Assembly: GCA_002501135.1 (NCBI GenBank)
Contig: DLRQ01000066.1
Location: 1 to 10,208 of the forward strand
Direction: 5' to 3'
Length of the DNA stretch: 10,208 bases
Source: Candidatus Neomicrothrix sp. UBA7884
GTDB lineage: Bacteria; Actinomycetota; Acidimicrobiia; Acidimicrobiales; MedAcidi-G1
Position 1 is the stretch's first letter. Every line of letters begins with the position of its first letter. Of this stretch, positions 5,617 through 10,208 are shown piece by piece. The notes beneath the pieces were generated by a model, which saw nothing but the letters and a program-made list of their open reading frames with translations, ran no database searches and was not told the origin of the DNA. The translations under genes were made by a program, and so were the position numbers.

Positions 5617-7001
5617 GACAGCGTGGCCAGCCGTTCCACCTGCCCGGCCAGCACCAGGGCGAACTGCTCCTTCTGTACGGCCACCGGCTCTGGTCCTGCG
5701 CCACCTGGTGTGGTCCTACGCCCCACGGCCACTCCGGGTACGAGCAGCGCAGCCGCCTCGGATCCCAGTCGCTCGTCGGCTGCAACCAGGTCGGCGAGAG
5801 TGCCGTCGCCCGCCAAGGCTGCCCGGACATGGCCGCCGACGACGGCGTGGGCCTCCCTGAAGGGCATGCCTGCCAGAACCAGGAACTCGGCAAGGTCGAC
5901 AGCGGCACCGAACGGGTTGTCGGCGGCCTCGGCCATCCGGGCGGTGTTGAACTCCAGCGTCGAGACCAGGCCGTCCATCGCGAGCAGGGTCAACCTCACG
6001 GTGTCGCAGGCGTCAAACAGCGGCTCCTTGTCTTCCTGGAGGTCCTTGTCGTAGGCCAGGGGCAGGCCCTTCAGGGTCGCCAGCAGGCCTGTCAGGTTCC
6101 CGATGAGCCGACCGGCCTTACCGCGCGCTATCTCTGCAATGTCGGGGTTCTTCTTCTGGGGCAACATCGACGAACCCGTGGAGAAGGCGTCATCGAGGCC
6201 CACGAAGCCGAACTCGTCTGTCGACCAGAGCACGATCTCCTCACCCAGCCGCGACAGGTGCACGCCGAGCAGGGCCAGCGCAAACAGCGCCTCGGCAGCG
6301 AAGTCACGGTCGGACACGGCGTCAAGCGAGTTCTGGAACCTGGTCGAGAAACCAAGGTCGGCAGCCACACCGTCGGGGTCGAGCGGCAGCGAGGAGCCGG
6401 CCAGGGCCCCAGCACCGAGGGGAGACACGTCGGTGCGTCCGACGGTGTCGAGCAGCCGGTCGAAATCGCGTGCCAGCGCCCAGCCGTGGGCCATCAGGTG
6501 GTGGGCCAGGAGCACCGGTTGGGCCTGCTGGAGATGCGTGTAGCCGGGAAGGTAGGCGTCGCCGGCATCGTCGGCACGTGCAGCCAGGGTGGCCTGGAAC
6601 CGGCCTACCAGGGCGGCGATCTCCAGGAGTTCCCGTTTGGTCCAGAGCCGTACGTCGGTGGCGACCTGGTCATTGCGGCTCCGACCCGTGTGCATCCTGG
6701 CGCCGGCGTCGCCGACCAGCTCGGTGACCCTCCGCTCGACGGCAGTGTGGATGTCCTCGTCCGTCGGAACGAAGTCAAAGGAGTCACCAGCCAGTTCAGC
6801 CTCGGTGGCGTCAAGCGCCGACGCGATGGCATCGGCGTCGGCATCGCTGATGAGACCCACCCGGGCCAGCATCGCCACATGGGCGCGCGAGCCGGCGATG
6901 TCCTCCCGGTACATCCGCCGGTCGAACGGAAGGCTGTCGTTGAGAGCCTGGAGAGCCTCGGCAGGGCCGTCCTCGAAGCGTCCGTGCCACAGAGTTGCCA
7001 T
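5613..7001 (-). CDS. argH: Argininosuccinate lyase
   Basis: This enzyme splits argininosuccinate into arginine and fumarate, the last step of arginine synthesis, in the cytoplasm. The 462-aa length is normal for the family. Diagnostic segments are WHGRFEDGP at the N-terminus, the conserved HTGRSRNDQ (104-112), GYTHLQQAQP (153-162) with the His156 region used in catalysis, and the fumarase/aspartase superfamily signature GSSMLPQKKNP (276-286), whose mobile loop contains the catalytic serine. No key residue is missing. The ATG at 7001 shares one base with the argG stop (TGATG), and the stop overlaps the Nudix start, so argG-argH-Nudix are read as one unit. Long plus-strand frames opposite this gene are codon-bias shadows. 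Confidence 0.97.
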   Translation of the reverse strand: MATLWHGRFEDGPAEALQALNDSLPFDRRMYREDIAGSRAHVAMLARVGLISDADADAIASALDATEAELAGDSFDFVPTDEDIHTAVERRVTELVGDAGARMHTGRSRNDQVATDVRLWTKRELLEIAALVGRFQATLAARADDAGDAYLPGYTHLQQAQPVLLAHHLMAHGWALARDFDRLLDTVGRTDVSPLGAGALAGSSLPLDPDGVAADLGFSTRFQNSLDAVSDRDFAAEALFALALLGVHLSRLGEEIVLWSTDEFGFVGLDDAFSTGSSMLPQKKNPDIAEIARGKAGRLIGNLTGLLATLKGLPLAYDKDLQEDKEPLFDACDTVRLTLLAMDGLVSTLEFNTARMAEAADNPFGAAVDLAEFLVLAGMPFREAHAVVGGHVRAALAGDGTLADLVAADERLGSEAAALLVPGVAVGRRTTPGGAGPEPVAVQKEQFALVLAGQVERLATLS

Positions 7002-8239
7002 CAGCCCCGCCCCCTCGAGTCAGCCCGGGCCTGCCGGCGCGCCAGGGTCCGCAACCGCAGGGCATTCAACTTGATGAAGCCCTCGGCGTCGGCCTGGTCG
7101 TAGGCACCGTCGTCCTCTTCGAATGTGGCTATGGCCTCGTCGAAGAGGGTGTCCTCGGACTCCCGCCCGACAACCTCGACGTTGCCCTTGTAGAGCCGCA
7201 GCCTCACCCGGCCGTTGACCCACTGCTGTGACTGGTCGATGGCAACCTGGAGCATCTCCCTCTCGGGGCTGAACCAGAAGCCGTTGTAGACCATCTCGGC
7301 GTACCGCGGCATCAGGTCGTCCTTGAGATGCGCGACCCCCCGGTCGAGCGTGATCGACTCGATGGCCCGGTGGGCCTTGAGCAGGATGGTGCCACCGGGG
7401 GTCTCGTAGGCACCGCGTGACTTCATGCCTACGTACCTGTTCTCGACAATGTCGGTCCGGCCCACGCCGTTGGCGCCGCCGACCCTGTTCAGCTCGGCCA
7501 GCACCGTTGCGGGCGTCATGGCCTTTCCATCGATTGCGACCACATCACCCCGCTCATAGGTGAGATCCATGTAGGTGGCGTCATTGGGCGCCATCTCGGG
7601 GCTGACCGACCAGCGCCACATCTCGGTGGTCGGCTCGTTCCACGGATCTTCGAGAGGCCCGCCCTCAAAGGAGATGTGGAGCAGGTTGGCGTCCATCGAA
7701 TAGGGCGACTTGGTGCCCCTCTTCATCTCGATCGGGATGGAGTGCCTCTCGGCGTAGTCCAACAGGCTCTGGCGTGAGCCCAGGTCCCACTCACGCCACG
7801 GGGCTATCACCTTGATATCGGGGTTCAGGGCGTACGCGCCCAACTCGAACCGGACCTGGTCGTTGCCCTTGCCCGTGGCGCCATGGCTGATTGCGTCGGC
7901 GCCGGTCTCGGCGGCGATCTCGATCAGCCGTTTGGCAATGAGCGGCCTCGCTATCGACGTTCCGAGCAGGTACTCCCCCTCGTAGAGGGCGTTGGCCCGG
8001 AACATGGGATAGACGAAGTCGGCGACGAACTCCTCGCGGAGATCCTCGATGTAGATCTCCTTCACGCCCATGGCCTCGGCCTTGGCCCGCGCCGGTTCGA
8101 TCTCCTCGCCCTGTCCGAGGTCGGCCGTGAAGGTGACGACCTCGCAGCCGTAGGTCTCCTCGAGCCACTTCAGGATGATCGAGGTGTCCAGGCCGCCTGA
8201 GTAGGCGAGGACCACCTTGTCGATTCCGGTGCCAGTCAC
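7001..8239 (-). CDS. argG: Argininosuccinate synthase
   Basis: This enzyme condenses citrulline and aspartate with ATP to form argininosuccinate in the cytoplasm. The 412-aa protein begins with the N-type ATP pyrophosphatase loop LAYSGGLDTS (11-20). It contains the conserved ISHGATGKGNDQVRFEL stretch that contacts substrates, and ends in a basic C-terminal tail. Two adjacent GTG codons compete as start, at 8242 and 8239. A GGAG at 8246-8249 sits six bases from the second and three from the first, so 8239 is preferred. About 43 bases separate it from argR, the only real gap in this operon, and it overlaps argH by one base. Confidence 0.97.
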   Translation of the reverse strand: MTGTGIDKVVLAYSGGLDTSIILKWLEETYGCEVVTFTADLGQGEEIEPARAKAEAMGVKEIYIEDLREEFVADFVYPMFRANALYEGEYLLGTSIARPLIAKRLIEIAAETGADAISHGATGKGNDQVRFELGAYALNPDIKVIAPWREWDLGSRQSLLDYAERHSIPIEMKRGTKSPYSMDANLLHISFEGGPLEDPWNEPTTEMWRWSVSPEMAPNDATYMDLTYERGDVVAIDGKAMTPATVLAELNRVGGANGVGRTDIVENRYVGMKSRGAYETPGGTILLKAHRAIESITLDRGVAHLKDDLMPRYAEMVYNGFWFSPEREMLQVAIDQSQQWVNGRVRLRLYKGNVEVVGRESEDTLFDEAIATFEEDDGAYDQADAEGFIKLNALRLRTLARRQARADSRGRG

Positions 8240-8242
8240 CAC

Positions 8243-8282
8243 GTGCTCCGTTCAGTTTCGATGTCGTTTGTTTCCGGTTCCA
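8243..8282 (-). other. argR-argG intergenic gap
   Basis: This stretch of about 40 bases is the only non-overlapping junction in the operon. It holds the argG ribosome-binding site (GGAG at 8246-8249). I see no palindromic ARG box, no hairpin and no convincing promoter. The upstream part is A-rich relative to its surroundings (GGAAACAAACGACATCG), which may keep the ribosome-loading region unstructured. Confidence 0.4.
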
Positions 8283-8744
8283 TCAGAGCCCGGCGAGCGT
8301 CCGCAGATTACCGGCGAGTTCGGCTCCGGATGTACCCTCGACAGCCACGACGAGGATTGTGTCGTCGCCGCCGACGGTTCCGGCGACGTCGGGAAGGCCG
8401 GTCCTGTCGAGCGCCGATGCGACCACGTGGGCCGATCCGGGTGGGGTCCTGAGTACAACCAGGTTCGCCGACGACACGATGTCGACCACCCACTCCCCCA
8501 TGACCCTCTCGAGTTGGCTCTGGGGGGCGAAATGGTCAGCGGGCAGTTCGGGTATGGCGTAGACGCTCTCGCCTCCGGGCACCCGTACCTTCACAGCCCC
8601 GAGCTCCTCGAGGTCGCGTGACACGGTTGCCTGGGTTGCTGTGAAGCCATCGGCTGCCAGCAGTTCCACCAGCTGGGGCTGGCTGGTCACAGGGTGCTCC
8701 TCGAGCAGCACTGACAGCCTGTGCTGCCTCTGTACCTTGCTCAT
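8283..8744 (-). CDS. argR: Arginine repressor ArgR
   Basis: This is the arginine-responsive DNA-binding regulator of arginine genes. The 153-aa length matches the family. The N-terminal winged helix-turn-helix (about 1-65) includes the recognition stretch ATQATVSRDLEELG (36-49), with the SR pair characteristic of ArgR/AhrC. The C-terminal domain (about 80-153) forms the hexamer and binds arginine; the GGDDTILV segment carries Asp127-Asp128, equivalent to the paired Asp of E. coli ArgR. The ATG at 8744 overlaps the argF stop as ATGA. An in-frame opening upstream reaches 9005 but runs through argF and is not used. It lies inside the operon it probably controls; the operator is presumably upstream of argD or argC, outside the window. 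Confidence 0.96.
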   Translation of the reverse strand: MSKVQRQHRLSVLLEEHPVTSQPQLVELLAADGFTATQATVSRDLEELGAVKVRVPGGESVYAIPELPADHFAPQSQLERVMGEWVVDIVSSANLVVLRTPPGSAHVVASALDRTGLPDVAGTVGGDDTILVVAVEGTSGAELAGNLRTLAGL

Positions 8745-9646
8745 CGACCTGTCTCCGGTGCCTCGCCGAGAAGCCACGCCAGCAGGCCTCTGGCTGCGTG
8801 CATCCGGTTGGCGGCCTGGGGCCAGACCCGGCTGGAGGGGCCGTCGACCACGCCATCGGTGACCTCTTCGCCCCTGTGGGCAGGCAGGCAGTGTAGGAAC
8901 AGGGCCTGTTCGCCTGCGGCGTCCATCAGGGAACCGTCGACCTGGAAACCCTCGAAGTCGGCCAGCCGCTGTTCCTTTTCGTCCTCCTGGCCCATTGAGA
9001 CCCACACGTCCGAGTACACGGCATCGGCTCCAGCCACGGCCTCCTCGGGCCGGTCGAACTCCTCAAAGACGATGCCAGCCGCTGCGAGCCGGTCCCGGTC
9101 GATGTCGCCCAGCCTGTAGCCGGGAGGACCGGCGAACCGGACCTCCATGCCGAGCATTCCGGCGGCCAGTGCCAACGACCGGAACACGTTGTTCCCGTCG
9201 CCCACGTAGGTGACGACCCGGCCGGCCAGGTCGCCCATCTCCTGTTTCATGGTGAGCACGTCGGCAAGGGCCTGGAGTGGGTGGGCACCGTCGGACAACA
9301 TGTTCACAACGGGTACGGCCCCGACGGCAGCCATTGCCTCGACCGTCGCATGGTCGAACACCCGGGCACCCAGGCAGGCGTGGAAGCAGGCGAGGGTGCG
9401 GGTCACGTCCTCGACGGACTCCCGCACCCCGAGACCCACCTCGGCGGCCTGTATGTACATGGGGTGGCCACCGAGCTGCACGACGGCCATCTCCATCGAG
9501 TTGCGGGTCCGCGCCGAGGGCTTCTCAAAGAGAAGGGCCATGCCCTGGCCGTCCAGCACCTGTGGGGGCGACGGGTCCACGGCAAGGTCCAGAACCCGGC
9601 CCAGCTCGGCCACGCTCAGGTCGTCAATCTCCATAAGGTGTCTCAC
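8741..9646 (-). CDS. argF: Ornithine carbamoyltransferase
   Basis: This enzyme transfers the carbamoyl group to ornithine, giving citrulline. The 301-aa protein shows the carbamoyl-phosphate site FEKPSARTR (40-48), HPLQ (122-125), the ornithine-loop motif DVWVSMGQE (213-221) with SMG, and HCLPAHRGEE (252-261) with the catalytic cysteine. These identify an OTCase rather than an aspartate carbamoyltransferase. The GTG at 9646 overlaps the argD stop as GTGA and gives the usual MRHLMEIDDLS beginning; a GGGGCGGG lies just upstream as ribosome-binding sequence. The ATG at 9634 is a less likely alternative. The open frame continues far upstream through argD but that part is not protein-like. It overlaps argR by four bases. 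Confidence 0.97.
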   Translation of the reverse strand: MRHLMEIDDLSVAELGRVLDLAVDPSPPQVLDGQGMALLFEKPSARTRNSMEMAVVQLGGHPMYIQAAEVGLGVRESVEDVTRTLACFHACLGARVFDHATVEAMAAVGAVPVVNMLSDGAHPLQALADVLTMKQEMGDLAGRVVTYVGDGNNVFRSLALAAGMLGMEVRFAGPPGYRLGDIDRDRLAAAGIVFEEFDRPEEAVAGADAVYSDVWVSMGQEDEKEQRLADFEGFQVDGSLMDAAGEQALFLHCLPAHRGEEVTDGVVDGPSSRVWPQAANRMHAARGLLAWLLGEAPETGR

Positions 9647-10208
9647 TGGCCCGCCCCGGTTTCGTCTGTTGTCGGCGGGGTGTCGAGCACCCCTCCAAGC
9701 ATTTCCACGCCCTCGGCCAACTCTGCACTGGTCACCGTAAGTGGTGGAGCGAACCGCAGAGAGGTGGGGGTGACGCCGTTTACCACCAGGCCGGCATGGA
9801 GGCAGGCAAGGGCCACCTCGCCGGCAGTCCGGCCCGCCAGGGCCGTCTCGTCCAGTTCGGCGGCCAGCAGCAGCCCGAGGCCCCGTACCTCGGTCACGCC
9901 CGGCAGGGCGTCGAGAAGTGCTGTCAACTCGGCACCACGGTCGACGGCCAGGGAAGGTGCGTCGATGTCCTCCATGACCCGGAGCACCTCGCGGGCTGCA
10001 GCAGCAGCAAGCGGCTGGCCGCCGAAGGTGGAGCCGTGGTCGCCGGGCTTGAACGCCGAGGCGATCCCGGTCGGTGCCCACACCGCTCCGATCGGTACGC
10101 CGTTGCCAAGCGCCTTGGCCACGGTCACGATGTCGGCCCGGATGCCGTGGTGGTGGAAGCCGAACCACCGTCCGGTCCGGGCTAGGCCGGTCTGGACCTC
10201 GTCGATGA
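9643..10208 (-). CDS. argD: Acetylornithine aminotransferase (C-terminal part, 5' end outside window)
   Basis: This is a PLP-dependent class III aminotransferase that converts N-acetylglutamate semialdehyde to N-acetylornithine, using glutamate as amino donor. About 187 residues are visible, and the frame stays open to the window edge. The visible part starts at DEVQTGLARTG, which carries the PLP-contacting Asp. It continues through FGFHHHGIRADIVTVAKALG, where the AKALG lysine forms the Schiff base, and PIGAVWA, then HGSTFGGQPLA with the Thr that contacts the PLP phosphate. A full-length family member is about 390-400 aa, so roughly half is missing upstream. Other ω-aminotransferases share these motifs, but the position directly before argF and argR makes ArgD the best call. 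Its TGA overlaps the argF GTG. Confidence 0.95.
   Translation of the reverse strand, partial: IDEVQTGLARTGRWFGFHHHGIRADIVTVAKALGNGVPIGAVWAPTGIASAFKPGDHGSTFGGQPLAAAAAREVLRVMEDIDAPSLAVDRGAELTALLDALPGVTEVRGLGLLLAAELDETALAGRTAGEVALACLHAGLVVNGVTPTSLRFAPPLTVTSAELAEGVEMLGGVLDTPPTTDETGAGQ

Noticed and set aside
5158..7103. Plus-strand open frames opposite the Nudix gene and argH (5158-6054, 5829-7103)
   Set aside because: They are antisense to well-identified genes, with low-complexity translations and no ribosome-binding sites.
8243..8282. ARG box before argG
   Set aside because: No palindrome resembling known ArgR operators is visible in these 40 bases.
8745..9005. N-terminal extension of ArgR
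   Set aside because: The upstream part of the frame lies within argF and does not resemble ArgR; the ATG at 8744 gives the normal family length and start.
9647..10168. N-terminal extension of ArgF
   Set aside because: It overlaps argD in another frame and is rich in Arg/Gly/Pro; the GTG at 9646 gives the standard ArgF N-terminus.
1..10208. Mobile elements, CRISPR arrays, tRNAs or a defence system
   Set aside because: No transposase or integrase, no regularly spaced repeats, no tRNA-like cloverleaf and no defence gene were seen; the window is occupied by core genes.

Overview
The window looks like chromosomal core sequence from a high-GC actinobacterium. Evidence is the GC-rich third codon positions, many GTG starts, 1- to 4-base gene overlaps, a class A penicillin-binding protein with PASTA repeats, and an argD-argF-argR-argG-argH order close to that of known actinobacterial arginine operons. 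The proteins resemble those of the Acidimicrobiia (the Ilumatobacter/Microtrichales side) more than Streptomyces or Mycobacterium. That placement is an impression from sequence, not a tested phylogeny.

Layout. Positions 1-17 hold the extreme 5' end of a 16S rRNA gene on the minus strand, which runs out of the window. Positions 18-474 are its promoter and leader region: two tandem promoters, a boxB-like hairpin followed by a boxA, and three strong leader hairpins. Two inverted repeats (475-527) separate the first promoter from tyrS (tyrosyl-tRNA synthetase, minus strand). Divergent from tyrS is a plus-strand pair: a class A PBP (1874-4504) and a single-pass membrane protein of unknown function (4501-5019), coupled by a GTGA overlap. 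Converging on these is a tightly packed minus-strand operon: argD (5' end outside the window), argF, argR, argG, argH and a Nudix hydrolase. Every junction overlaps by 1-4 bases except argR/argG, which has a gap of about 40 bases.

How the genes work together. ArgD, ArgF, ArgG and ArgH are the N-acetylornithine aminotransferase, ornithine carbamoyltransferase, argininosuccinate synthase and argininosuccinate lyase steps to arginine, and ArgR is the arginine-sensing repressor encoded inside the operon. The Nudix protein is co-transcribed by position but has no obvious arginine role. TyrS and the rRNA operon are translation genes, and the rRNA leader carries the expected antitermination signals. 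The PBP polymerises and crosslinks peptidoglycan outside the membrane.

The most unusual item is in the PBP. Between the SxxK and SxN motifs of its transpeptidase domain is an insertion of about 80-100 residues whose pattern (VP, then AAW.NNRR, then EAL..VPGW.WDP) matches the helicase-associated (HA) domain. That domain normally occurs in cytoplasmic, nucleic-acid-related proteins. All PBP catalytic motifs around it are intact.
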